Source: Polaribacter glomeratus
GTDB lineage: Bacteria > Bacteroidota > Bacteroidia > Flavobacteriales > Flavobacteriaceae
Length of the DNA: 64,000 bases
Assembly (NCBI RefSeq): GCF_002954665.1
Contig: NZ_MSCM01000001.1
Coordinates: 2,323,893-2,387,892, forward strand
Direction of reading: 5' to 3'
The notes under the pieces are model-generated. The model was not told the origin of the DNA. It saw only the letters and a program-made list of their open reading frames with translations, and ran no database searches. The stretch's first letter is position 1; every line of letters begins with the position of its first letter. Positions 26,628 to 36,130 of the stretch are shown piece by piece. A program made the position numbers and the translations under genes.

Positions 26628-26643
26628 ATTCCCAAAAGGGAAT
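26628..26643 (+). promoter_or_regulatory. hairpin in the pyrH leader
   Basis: Perfect inverted repeat ATTCCC-AAAA-GGGAAT about 10-25 bases after the expected transcription start and 18 bases before the start codon. It is among the few GC clusters in an AT-only leader and may affect translation; no T run follows. Confidence 0.4.
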
Positions 26644-26661
26644 TTTCAAACAACATACTAA

Positions 26662-27369
<708 letters not shown>

Positions 27370-27394
27370 AAGCATAATCTTTAAATTTAAAAAG

Positions 27395-27949
27395 ATGAAC
27401 GACGAAATTGAATTTATAGTAGACACTGCAAAAGAAGCAATGTCAAATGCAATTGAGCATTTAGAAAAAGAATTAAGATCTATTAGAGCAAGTAAAGCTA
27501 CACCTGCAATGTTGGGTATGGTTATGGTAGATTATTATGGTTCGCAAACACCATTAAGCCAGGTTGCAAATGTTACCACTCCAGACCCAAGAACTTTAAA
27601 CATTCAACCATGGGAAAAAAGTATGTTACAAACTATAGAAAAAGCTATTATGTTGGCTAATCTTGGTTTTAACCCAATGAATAATGGAGATGTTATTATG
27701 ATTAATGTACCACCATTAACAGAAGAGCGAAGAGTTGGCTTAGCTAAACAAGCAAAAGCAGAGGCAGAACATGCAAAAGTTGGTATTAGAAACGCACGTA
27801 AAGACGCTAATAACGAGATCAAAAAAGTTGATATTTCTGAAGATATGAAAAAGATTGCAGAAGATGAAATTCAGAAATTAACGGATACTTACGTAAAAAC
27901 TATTGACGATAAATTCTCTGTAAAAGAGATGGAAATAATGAAAGTTTAA
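27395..27949 (+). CDS. frr: ribosome recycling factor
   Basis: A 184-residue protein that, with EF-G, splits terminated ribosomes. It has the three-helix bundle pattern with LRSIRASKATPAMLG and YYGSQTPLSQVANV near the N-terminus and the LTEERRVGLAKQAKAEAE helix in the second half. Length is normal. It follows pyrH and ends before a strong terminator. Confidence 0.97.
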   Translation: MNDEIEFIVDTAKEAMSNAIEHLEKELRSIRASKATPAMLGMVMVDYYGSQTPLSQVANVTTPDPRTLNIQPWEKSMLQTIEKAIMLANLGFNPMNNGDVIMINVPPLTEERRVGLAKQAKAEAEHAKVGIRNARKDANNEIKKVDISEDMKKIAEDEIQKLTDTYVKTIDDKFSVKEMEIMKV

Positions 27950-27971
27950 TCAAATAAAACCTACTAAATAC

Positions 27972-28002
27972 AAGGAGTGTTGCAAAACACTCCTTTTTAT
28001 TT
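27972..28002 (+). terminator. pyrH-frr terminator
   Basis: Perfect stem AAGGAGTGTT / AACACTCCTT with a 4-base loop and a T run. Confidence 0.88.
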
Positions 28003-28023
28003 AAACCACCATTACAAATTAAC

Positions 28024-28031
28024 TAACTTTG
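28024..28031 (+). promoter_or_regulatory. -7 element of the RND exporter gene
   Basis: TAACTTTG fits TAnnTTTG, 16 bases before ATG 28047. Confidence 0.5.
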
Positions 28032-28046
28032 CACAAAATTAAATAA

Positions 28047-30422
28047 ATGAATTTCTGGACAAAAGTTGCAGGTATAATTTTAAGAAACAGATACTTAATT
28101 TTAATAATTATTGCAATCATTACTGGCTTATTAGCTTCACAAATGAAGTATATGAAGTTTTCATATACAGAAGCAAACTTGCTGCCAGAAAACCATGAAG
28201 CCAATTTAGAATACAATAAATTTCTTAAAATCTTTGGCGAAGAAGGCAACTTGGTAATTCTTGGTATAAAAGATTCTACTGTCTTTACGCCAAAAAAGTT
28301 TAATGCATGGAATAATTTAGTTCGTGAATTTGAAAACTTAGACGAAATAGATTTCACCATTTCTATTGCTGATGTTAAACAATTAAAAGCAGACAGAAAA
28401 CAAAGAAAATTTGTATTAGAGCCCTTGTACGAAGAAGACCCAACAACCAAAGAAGAAGTTCTAGAAATTAAGAAACAGCTTTTTGAGAAGCTTCCTTTTT
28501 ACGACAATTTACTTTTTAACAAAGAAACAGGCACTTTACAAACTGCTATTTACATCAAAAAAGAGATTATTAATACTCCAGCTCGTAGAGATTTTATTTT
28601 TGATAAATTAATTCCGACTATAGAAAAATTCGAAAAAGAGAACAATGTAGATGTTCGTGTTTCTGGTATGCCTTATATAAGAACACTAAATGCGCAAAAC
28701 ATTCAAGATGAAATTATACTTTTTGTTGTTGGGGCTTTAGGGATAACCGCCATCATTTTCTTCTTCTTTTTTAGGTCTTTTAGAGCTACTTTTATTACGC
28801 TTTTGGTAGTGTTAATTGGTGTTGTTTGGGCTTTTGGTTTCATCGGTTTATTTAGATATGAAATTACTGTTTTATCAGCATTAATTCCGCCTTTAATAAT
28901 TGTAATTGGTGTACCAAATGCTGTTTTTCTCATTAATAAGTATCAGCAAGAAATTAAAAAACATGGTCAACAAGCAAAAGCTTTACAGCGTGTAATTTCC
29001 AAAATAGGAAATGCAACTTTAATGACTAACATTACAACCGCTTCTGGTTTTGCAACTTTTATTTTTGTTAAAAGTGATTTATTACGTGAATTCGGAATTT
29101 TAGCTTCTGTGAACATTATTAGTATTTTTATTTTAGCACTATTAATTATTCCTATTATTTACAGTTTTATGCCGCTTCCAAAAAAGAAACATTTAAATCA
29201 TCTCGAAAGAAGATGGATTGAAAATGTGGTAAATTGGATGGAAAGAATGGTAAAAGAGCAACGAATTACAATCTATATAGCATCTGTAGTTGTTATTATT
29301 TTAGGAATTATTGGCGTTTATCAAATTAAAGTTTCTGGAAGTTTAATTGAAGACATGCCTAAAAGTATGGGCTTTTATAAAGACATTAAATTCTTCGAAA
29401 AAGAGTTTGGCGGAATTATGCCTCTTGAAATTTTAATTGACACAAAAAAGGAAAAAGGCGTCATGAAATTATCCACTTTAAAAAAGATGGATAAAATTAA
29501 TGAAGCGATAGAAACCTTTCCTGAATTATCAAAACCCATCTCTGTTGTAAACTTGGTAAAATACTCTAAACAAGCGTACTACAAAGGGAATCCTAAATAT
29601 TACCAATTACCAACAAATCAAGAACAAAGTTATATTTTTTCGTACACGAAAAACTCGAATAGCGAAGCAGGAATGCTCAAGAATTTTGTAGATTCTACCG
29701 GACGTTATGCAAGAATAACTACCTTTATGAAAGATATTGGTACAGACAAAATGGATGTTATTCAAGAACGATTAAAAGCGGTAATCGATAAGGAATTTCC
29801 TTCGGATAAGTACACGGTTACATTAACGGGTAAAGCATTGGTTTTTATAAAAGGAACTAATTATTTAATCAATAATTTAGTTTTTTCTTTATCATTGGCT
29901 ATTATTTTGATTGCACTATTTATGGCTTGGATGTTTAGGTCACCACAAATGATTTTAATTTCTTTGATACCAAATATGTTACCTTTATTAATTACCGCAG
30001 GCTTAATGGGCTTTTTAGACATCCCTATAAAACCGTCTACCATCTTAGTTTTTAGTATTGCTTTTGGTATTTCTGTGGATGATACTATTCACTTTTTAGC
30101 CAAGTATAGGCAGGAATTAATGGCCAACAAATGGAAAATTAAACCGTCTGTTTACGCTGCTTTGCGAGAAACAGGAGTTAGTATGTTTTACACATCAATA
30201 GTATTATTCTTTGGCTTTTTAGTGTTTACACTTTCTAGTTTTGGTGGTACAATTGCATTGGGAGGCTTAGTTTCTGTAACTTTATTATTAGCAATGGTAT
30301 CAAACTTACTTTTATTGCCTTCTTTGTTATTAACCTTTGAAAAGAAAATTGCTAACAAAAAAGATTTTAAAGAACCATCGATAAAAATTATTCCTCCGAA
30401 AGAGGAAATGAATGAGGAATAA
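28047..30422 (+). CDS. MMPL-type RND-superfamily exporter
   Basis: A 791-residue inner-membrane protein with the RND repeat: one N-terminal membrane helix, a periplasmic loop (about 35-215), five helices, a second lone helix near 395-415, a second periplasmic loop and five more helices. VSGMPYIRTLN and the later SIAFGISVDDTIHFLAKYRQEL (a conserved D-D pair in TM4-like position, about residues 665-675) support proton-driven export. This form resembles MMPL/HpnN-like lipid exporters rather than multidrug AcrB pumps. Substrate unknown. The gene is bracketed by its own promoter motif and terminator. Confidence 0.88.
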   Translation: MNFWTKVAGIILRNRYLILIIIAIITGLLASQMKYMKFSYTEANLLPENHEANLEYNKFLKIFGEEGNLVILGIKDSTVFTPKKFNAWNNLVREFENLDEIDFTISIADVKQLKADRKQRKFVLEPLYEEDPTTKEEVLEIKKQLFEKLPFYDNLLFNKETGTLQTAIYIKKEIINTPARRDFIFDKLIPTIEKFEKENNVDVRVSGMPYIRTLNAQNIQDEIILFVVGALGITAIIFFFFFRSFRATFITLLVVLIGVVWAFGFIGLFRYEITVLSALIPPLIIVIGVPNAVFLINKYQQEIKKHGQQAKALQRVISKIGNATLMTNITTASGFATFIFVKSDLLREFGILASVNIISIFILALLIIPIIYSFMPLPKKKHLNHLERRWIENVVNWMERMVKEQRITIYIASVVVIILGIIGVYQIKVSGSLIEDMPKSMGFYKDIKFFEKEFGGIMPLEILIDTKKEKGVMKLSTLKKMDKINEAIETFPELSKPISVVNLVKYSKQAYYKGNPKYYQLPTNQEQSYIFSYTKNSNSEAGMLKNFVDSTGRYARITTFMKDIGTDKMDVIQERLKAVIDKEFPSDKYTVTLTGKALVFIKGTNYLINNLVFSLSLAIILIALFMAWMFRSPQMILISLIPNMLPLLITAGLMGFLDIPIKPSTILVFSIAFGISVDDTIHFLAKYRQELMANKWKIKPSVYAALRETGVSMFYTSIVLFFGFLVFTLSSFGGTIALGGLVSVTLLLAMVSNLLLLPSLLLTFEKKIANKKDFKEPSIKIIPPKEEMNEE

Positions 30423-30586
30423 AAAAAACCTTTACCACTTAGAAAGTTGGTAAAGGTTTTTTTACTGATTTAGGCCGGGGGAATAAAAGGATTTTAATAA
30501 GAAGCAAAGTTTTTATAAATTCTTTTTCATAGCGAATTTTTTTACTTTCTCTTGTTCAATATACTTTCACTTTTTCAATAACATTT
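30420..30586 (-). ncRNA. candidate small RNA between RND exporter and LuxR regulator
   Basis: An orphan promoter at 30593-30623 (minus) points into this stretch, which runs about 165 bases to the bidirectional terminator at 30426-30459. No ORF longer than five codons begins in it, apart from short open stretches without a start. The RNA would carry a C-rich single-stranded patch (TTCCCCCGGCC) at about 30475-30485. Existence is inferred from promoter and terminator alone. Confidence 0.35.
30426..30459. terminator. bidirectional terminator after the RND exporter gene
   Basis: Twelve-base arms AAACCTTTACCA / TGGTAAAGGTTT with a 10-base loop; T runs flank it on both strands, so it can also stop a minus-strand transcript arriving from 30600. 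Confidence 0.88.
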
Positions 30587-30592
30587 ATTTTA

Positions 30593-30623
30593 CAAAGATA
30601 ACTTATATTTAAGGTGTTGTCAA
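30593..30623 (-). promoter_or_regulatory. orphan minus-strand promoter
   Basis: TTG (30623-30621), 20 bases, TATCTTTG (30600-30593), a full consensus match. It is divergent from the LuxR gene at 30660 and has no protein gene downstream. Confidence 0.6.
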
Positions 30624-30659
30624 CTGTGTTTATACGCAGTTTTATGTTATTTTCGTTAA

Positions 30660-31388
30660 ATGAAAAATCAATTTGGTAAATATACTAGAGAAAGAGTGTC
30701 AAATATTCCTTTTGATGCTACCGATGATTTTTACAAAGAATACAAAGAGAAAATAGCACAGTTTGTTGGCCAAGCAGTCTACATCTACTCTTTTGAGAAA
30801 AACAGAATGCTATTTGCAAATGGTTGGGAAGACATGTTGGGTTATAAAGATGAAGAAATTACTTTATTAAAAATTGTTAGCTCAACCTCTAAAAGACACT
30901 CAAACTTCTCTAACGAATTAAATGACAAAAGTTTACAATATTTAAAAGACATTAAAGAAGATTTAAATAAATATAGTTTTACTATTGAAGTAGAAAAAAT
31001 TCATAAAAACGGAGAAATTATTCCAATATTTTCAAGAGTAGGTGTCTATAAATCTATGGATGGTACAATTTTAGAATTAATTGGTATATCAGAAAAAATT
31101 CATTCAAGAAAATTAGGCAATATTATGCAATATGCAGCATTTGGGCCAGAAACTTCTGGATTTGAAGAAACGTTGAATGAACAATTATTTAACCAATTAG
31201 CAATTTCAAGAAAAGAAAAAGAAGCATTAGAGTTAGCAGCTAAAGGCTATGCTTTTAAAGAAATTGCTGATAAATTAAATGTTAGTCAATCTGCAATTGA
31301 AAAAAGAATGATTCCTCTTTACAAAAGATTTGATGTTAAAAGCTTACCGCACTTAATTAGTTTTGCGCACGATAATTATATTTTATAA
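30660..31388 (+). CDS. PAS domain - LuxR-type HTH transcription regulator
   Basis: A 242-residue cytoplasmic regulator. Residues about 25-150 resemble a PAS sensor domain (VYIYSFEKNRMLFANGWEDMLGYKDEEI; later KNGEIIPIFSRVGVYKSMDGTI), and residues about 185-235 form a LuxR/GerE HTH: SRKEKEALELAAKGYAFKEIADKLNVSQSAIEKRM. No receiver domain is present, so it would sense directly rather than through a partner kinase. The last six bases overlap the convergent NTPase gene. Target and signal unknown. Confidence 0.85.
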   Translation: MKNQFGKYTRERVSNIPFDATDDFYKEYKEKIAQFVGQAVYIYSFEKNRMLFANGWEDMLGYKDEEITLLKIVSSTSKRHSNFSNELNDKSLQYLKDIKEDLNKYSFTIEVEKIHKNGEIIPIFSRVGVYKSMDGTILELIGISEKIHSRKLGNIMQYAAFGPETSGFEETLNEQLFNQLAISRKEKEALELAAKGYAFKEIADKLNVSQSAIEKRMIPLYKRFDVKSLPHLISFAHDNYIL

Positions 31389-32432
31389 GTTTATGGTTGC
31401 AATTTTATGTTGTTCTATTCCAATTTTTAGCAACATATCTTTCCATTCATCAACATGACTTTCATCCAAAGATTGCTTACTTCCTAAAACCCAAATTATA
31501 TTCTTATTTTTGAGTGTTTCTCTATTTTTTTGATTTTCGGGCTTTAGTGTGTCTATGAAACTTAAAAGTTTTGTTGGCGAAATTAATTCATCTTGTATAG
31601 GTTCACTGGGGTTTATGTCATCAATCATTAAAAAATTAGCAGTTTTCCAATTCCAGATTTCATAAGCGCTTACTAAATCGCCTTCCTCCTTAAAAAAATA
31701 ATTAAACATTTTTATAGCATTTACATATAAGCAACTATTATTTTGTATACTTAATTCATTTAACATTCCAACACCTAAACTTGTTTTTCCTGCACCTAAA
31801 GACCCAAAAATTAATAAATGATTTCCGTTTGTTTTTGCTGATAAAAAGTTCTCAACTTTTAGTTTATCCGAAGCATTGATATTAAAATTCCATTGACTTA
31901 ATCTAAATTGAAAAGGAAATCTTGCATAAAATTGATACATTTTGGTAACATACCAATACCTAGTAGCAAATGCTAGATAAAGACCTAAAATAGAAAGGAC
32001 AATTAGTATATCATTATCATCTAACTTAAGGATACAGAAAGCGAACAAAAAACAACCTAAGGTAAAAAAACAAACATCTGTAAACGTATCAAAAGCAACA
32101 TTAAACCATCTAGGCTTAAAAACATAAGTCTTTTTTGGCTGATTGGAAAGAACATCAGTATTTGATTTTCTTTTACTTAACAAAGGTCCTAAAAAATTAT
32201 ACAATTCAAATAAAGACCAAAAAATAGCAACATATAAAGCTGATTTTAACACTGATGTATGTAAAAAATAATACACTAAAAAAGTAGGTATAAACCCTAA
32301 TGAGATATGCCCAAACTGGTTTGCCAACCAAGCGTATGTTAGCGTTACACCTCTATAAGAATCTTTCCCTATTAAATCTGCATTAAGTTGTTGTAAAATT
32401 CTTTTAAAAGGTATTTTATTGTTCTTTTTCAT
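31383..32432 (-). CDS. membrane-anchored P-loop NTPase of unknown function
   Basis: A 349-residue protein with about four membrane segments in its N-terminal half (approx. 43-60, 63-82, 115-137, 141-158) followed by a cytoplasmic ATPase-like domain. The Walker A motif FGSLGAGKTS is at 209-218 and a Walker B-like FLMIDD at 267-272; a sensor-like IIWVLGSKQS lies near 312-321. The build suggests an AAA+/DnaA-like or STAND-like module tethered to the membrane, but I recognise no named family. It ends in a shared TTATAA with the LuxR-type gene and is divergent from asnS. Confidence 0.7.
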   Translation of the reverse strand: MKKNNKIPFKRILQQLNADLIGKDSYRGVTLTYAWLANQFGHISLGFIPTFLVYYFLHTSVLKSALYVAIFWSLFELYNFLGPLLSKRKSNTDVLSNQPKKTYVFKPRWFNVAFDTFTDVCFFTLGCFLFAFCILKLDDNDILIVLSILGLYLAFATRYWYVTKMYQFYARFPFQFRLSQWNFNINASDKLKVENFLSAKTNGNHLLIFGSLGAGKTSLGVGMLNELSIQNNSCLYVNAIKMFNYFFKEEGDLVSAYEIWNWKTANFLMIDDINPSEPIQDELISPTKLLSFIDTLKPENQKNRETLKNKNIIWVLGSKQSLDESHVDEWKDMLLKIGIEQHKIATINL

Positions 32433-32530
32433 AATATGTATTGAAAATTTTTATAAATATAAAAAAATAGATATCATTTTAACTGATTTAGAGCGCCATA
32501 TAACTTTATACTTTTATTGACATTTGATAA

Positions 32531-32561
32531 TTGCGCAATTTGTTGCAAAAAAGTATCTTTA
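32531..32561 (+). promoter_or_regulatory. promoter of asnS
   Basis: TTG (32531-32533), 20 bases, TATCTTTA (32554-32561), one mismatch to TAnnTTTG, 44 bases before ATG 32605. It argues against the longer start at 32524. Confidence 0.5.
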
Positions 32562-32604
32562 CGTTTCAGTATATACATTTAGTAGAAAATCAAACAAAAA
32601 AAAG

Positions 32605-34038
32605 ATGACACATAAAAACGTTGCCGAAATTTTAAAATCGGATTCAGTTTTACAAGAAGTAGAATTAAAAGGTTGGGTAAGAACATTTAGAAGTAATCGG
32701 TTTATTGCTTTAAATGATGGCTCAACTTTAAACAATATACAATGTGTTATCGACTTTGAAAACACCGATGAAACTACTTTAAAAAGAATTACAACTGGCG
32801 CGGCAATTGCTATAAAAGGCACAATTGTAGAAAGCCAAGGAAAAGGTCAATCGGTTGAAGTACAAGTTTCTAAAATTGAAATTTTAGGAGATTGTAATCC
32901 AGAAGAATATCCTATTCAGCCTAAAAAACATAGTTTCGAATTTTTACGAGAAAATGCACATTTACGTGTTAGAACAAACACTTTTAGTGCTGTAATGCGT
33001 GTGCGCTCTAAACTATCTTTTGCAGTTCATAAATACTTTCAAGAAAATGATTTTAACTACGTAAACACGCCAATTATTACCGGTTCGGATGCAGAAGGTG
33101 CAGGAGAGATGTTTAGAGTTACAAATTTTGAAGACAACAAAGCGCCGTTAACTGAAGACGGCAAAATTGACTATTCTAAAGACTTTTTTGGTAAAGAAAC
33201 CAACTTAACGGTTTCTGGTCAATTAGAAGCAGAAACTTTTGCAATGGCTTTAGGTAAAGCTTATACTTTTGGACCCACTTTTAGAGCAGAAAACTCAAAC
33301 ACAACCCGTCATTTAGCAGAATTTTGGATGATTGAGCCAGAAGTTGCTTTTATGGATTTAGATGGCAATATGGATTTAGCAGAAGATTTTATAAAGTCTG
33401 TTATTAATGATATTTTAAAAAACTGTAAAGATGATTTAGCATTTTTAGATGAGCGTTTAACCCAAGAAGATAAAAGTAAACCTCAAGCAGAACGCAGTGA
33501 AATGAGTTTGTTAGAGAAATTACGTTTTGTTGCTGATAATAATTTTAAACGTGTTTCTTATACCGAAGCAATCGATATTTTAAGAAATTCGAAACCTAAT
33601 AAAAAGAAGAAATTTCAGTACCTAATTAACGAATGGGGAGCAGATTTACAATCTGAACACGAGCGTTATTTGGTTGAAAAACATTTTAAATGTCCAGTAA
33701 TTTTATTTGATTACCCTGCAAATATTAAAGCATTTTATATGCGTTTAAATGATGACGGAAAAACGGTAAGAGCTATGGATGTTTTGTTTCCAGGAATTGG
33801 AGAAATTGTTGGTGGAGCGCAAAGAGAAGAGCGTTATGACGTTTTGGTTGAAAAAATGAAAGCAATGAATATCGACGAAAAAGAATTGTGGTGGTATTTA
33901 GATTTGCGTAAATACGGAACAGCAGTGCACTCTGGTTTTGGCTTAGGTTTTGAACGTTTGGTGCAATTTACAACCGGGATGAGTAATATTAGAGACGTTA
34001 TTCCTTTTCCAAGAACACCGCAAAATGCTGAATTTTAA
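32605..34038 (+). CDS. asnS: asparaginyl-tRNA synthetase
   Basis: A 477-residue class IIb synthetase. From ATG 32605 (MTHKNVAEIL), the N-terminal OB fold with VELKGWVRTFRSNRFIALNDGS binds the anticodon. The catalytic domain has the flipping-loop and motif regions GAGEMFRVT, FRAENSNTTRHLAEFWMIEPE, and motif 3 GFGLGFERLVQF near the end. The longer frame from 32524 overlaps the promoter and adds unrelated residues. It is followed 26 bases later by rpoN. Confidence 0.97.
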   Translation: MTHKNVAEILKSDSVLQEVELKGWVRTFRSNRFIALNDGSTLNNIQCVIDFENTDETTLKRITTGAAIAIKGTIVESQGKGQSVEVQVSKIEILGDCNPEEYPIQPKKHSFEFLRENAHLRVRTNTFSAVMRVRSKLSFAVHKYFQENDFNYVNTPIITGSDAEGAGEMFRVTNFEDNKAPLTEDGKIDYSKDFFGKETNLTVSGQLEAETFAMALGKAYTFGPTFRAENSNTTRHLAEFWMIEPEVAFMDLDGNMDLAEDFIKSVINDILKNCKDDLAFLDERLTQEDKSKPQAERSEMSLLEKLRFVADNNFKRVSYTEAIDILRNSKPNKKKKFQYLINEWGADLQSEHERYLVEKHFKCPVILFDYPANIKAFYMRLNDDGKTVRAMDVLFPGIGEIVGGAQREERYDVLVEKMKAMNIDEKELWWYLDLRKYGTAVHSGFGLGFERLVQFTTGMSNIRDVIPFPRTPQNAEF

Positions 34039-34064
34039 AATAGAATTTTCGTACATTTAAATCT

Positions 34065-35531
34065 ATGCTAAAGCAAAGTTTACAATACAAACTCTTACAA
34101 AAATTATCTCCACAACAAATACAGTTGATGAAGTTAATTCAATTGCCTACACAAGCTTTTGAAGAACGTTTGAAACAAGAAATTGAAGAAAATCCGGCGC
34201 TAGATACGGGCAAAGATGATTCAGAATCTATAGATGATGATTTATCTAACGAGTTTGATGACGATGATGATGCTGGAAATGAAAAAATTGATGCAGATGA
34301 CATTAATATTGATGAGTATTTGAGTGATGATGAAACACCAAGTTATAAAACGCAAGCCAATAACTATTCTGCGGATGATGAAGAAAAAAATGTGCCGTAT
34401 GCAGCTGGAACGAGTTTTCATCAGTCTTTAAAAAATCAACTAAATACGTTTAATTTTAATGACGAAGAACGTGCAATTGCAGAATTTTTAGTTGGTAGCA
34501 TAGATGATAGTGGCTATATACGAAGAGAAATTATTGATTTAGTAGATGATTTAGCTTTTACCGCAAACGTTTTTACATCCGAAGAAAAAGTGTTGGCTGT
34601 TTTAAGAAAAGTGGTTCAAAATTTGGATCCAATTGGGGTTGGCGCAAGAGATTTAAAAGAGTGTTTAATCATTCAATTAAAAGCAAAGGATAAAAATAAA
34701 ATTAGAAGTTTAGCCATTGATATTTTAGAAAATGCCTTTGATCATTTTGTGAAAAAACATTACAAAAAGCTTCAAGAAAAGTACAGTATTTCTGAAGCTG
34801 AGTTAAAAGAAGTGAACACAGAAATATCGCGATTAAATCCAAAACCAGGGAGTTCATACGCTGGTAACAACAAAATTGCAGAACAAATTGTTCCTGATTT
34901 TTCGATTAAAATTTTAGATGGCGAACTAGATTTAACTCTAAACTCAAGAAATGCGCCCGAAATGCATATTTCTAGAGAATATAATAATATGTTAAAAGGG
35001 TATCAAGAATCTACTGTAAAAAGTAAATCGCAAAAAGATGCTGTGTTTTTTATCAAACAAAAATTAGATTCTGCAAAATGGTTTATAGACGCCATAAAAC
35101 AACGTCAGCAAACGCTTTTAGTTACGATGAATTCGATCATGCATTATCAATACGATTATTTTTTAACAGGTGATGAACGCAAGTTAAAACCAATGATTTT
35201 AAAAGATATTGCAGATCAAATAAAAATGGATGTTTCTACGGTTTCCAGAGTTGCAAATAGTAAATATGTTTCTACACCGTATGGCACAAAATTAATCAAA
35301 GAATTCTTTTCTGAGTCTATGAAAAATGACCAAGGAGAAGATGTATCAACCAAAGAAATTAAGAAAATTTTAGAAACCGTTATTACCGAAGAGAATAAAA
35401 GAAAGCCTTTAACAGATGAAAAATTAGCGGCAATTTTAAAAGAAAAAGGATACCCAATAGCAAGAAGAACTATTGCCAAATACCGTGAGCAATTAGATTT
35501 GCCTGTGGCACGTTTACGAAAAGAAATCTAG
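34065..35531 (+). CDS. rpoN: RNA polymerase sigma-54 factor
   Basis: A 488-residue alternative sigma factor. Region I is the Gln/Leu-rich LKQSLQYKLLQKLSPQQIQLMK start that contacts enhancer-binding activators; region II is strongly acidic (about 48-95, many Asp); the core-binding domain and the HTH follow, and the RpoN box reads ARRTIAKYRE near 465-474, recognising the -24 element. Sigma-54 needs an AAA+ activator; none is encoded nearby. asnS-rpoN are close on one strand, and the next gene overlaps the stop by one base. Confidence 0.96.
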   Translation: MLKQSLQYKLLQKLSPQQIQLMKLIQLPTQAFEERLKQEIEENPALDTGKDDSESIDDDLSNEFDDDDDAGNEKIDADDINIDEYLSDDETPSYKTQANNYSADDEEKNVPYAAGTSFHQSLKNQLNTFNFNDEERAIAEFLVGSIDDSGYIRREIIDLVDDLAFTANVFTSEEKVLAVLRKVVQNLDPIGVGARDLKECLIIQLKAKDKNKIRSLAIDILENAFDHFVKKHYKKLQEKYSISEAELKEVNTEISRLNPKPGSSYAGNNKIAEQIVPDFSIKILDGELDLTLNSRNAPEMHISREYNNMLKGYQESTVKSKSQKDAVFFIKQKLDSAKWFIDAIKQRQQTLLVTMNSIMHYQYDYFLTGDERKLKPMILKDIADQIKMDVSTVSRVANSKYVSTPYGTKLIKEFFSESMKNDQGEDVSTKEIKKILETVITEENKRKPLTDEKLAAILKEKGYPIARRTIAKYREQLDLPVARLRKEI

Positions 35532-36130
35532 TGCATTTTTATAAATTCATATCTGTAATTTTACATCCAATTGTACTGCCTACAATTGTAGTAATGTTGT
35601 ATTTTTTATTGATTCCAACTAATTTTATAAGCAATCAAAAACTTATTATTTTAAGTCTGATTTTTGTGGTAACTTATTTAATTCCGTTACTTATTTTAGC
35701 TGTTTTTAAAAAATTAAAAATTATAGAAAACTATCAAACGGAAAGTATAAAAGAACGAAAACTGCCAGTTGCTTTAATGGTTACTTTGTTTTATGTGCTA
35801 GGAAATACGTTAAATACTATTGCACATTTAAAAGATTTAGGCTTACTTTTTTACGCAACCTCTTTAGGCTTATTCATTGTTTACTTACTTTTTTACTTTA
35901 AAATAAAAGCTAGTTTGCACATGTTTTCATTAGGAATCCCTATTGGTTTTTTTATGATTTTGAGCAACCTTTATTCACAACCCTTTTTAATTATAATTAT
36001 ACTCCTATTTTTACTTTCGGGTTTAGTAGCATCCGCTAGATTAAACCTAAGGGCACACACAACAAAAGAAATTTATATTGGTTTTTTTGCAGGTGTTTTA
36101 TCCTCTTTAAGTATGTATTACCTTTTATAA
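35531..36130 (+). CDS. PAP2-related integral membrane protein
   Basis: A 199-residue, very hydrophobic protein with about six membrane helices. It starts with GTG at 35531, sharing a base with the rpoN stop (TAGTG), so translation coupling is likely. The ending ASARLNLRAHTTKEIYIGFFAG resembles the C-terminal SR...H...E..G part of PAP2 phosphatases, but the first motif (K......RP) is not clear; it may be a catalytically reduced relative. Six bases at the 3' end overlap the convergent barrel gene. Confidence 0.7.
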   Translation: MHFYKFISVILHPIVLPTIVVMLYFLLIPTNFISNQKLIILSLIFVVTYLIPLLILAVFKKLKIIENYQTESIKERKLPVALMVTLFYVLGNTLNTIAHLKDLGLLFYATSLGLFIVYLLFYFKIKASLHMFSLGIPIGFFMILSNLYSQPFLIIIILLFLLSGLVASARLNLRAHTTKEIYIGFFAGVLSSLSMYYLL

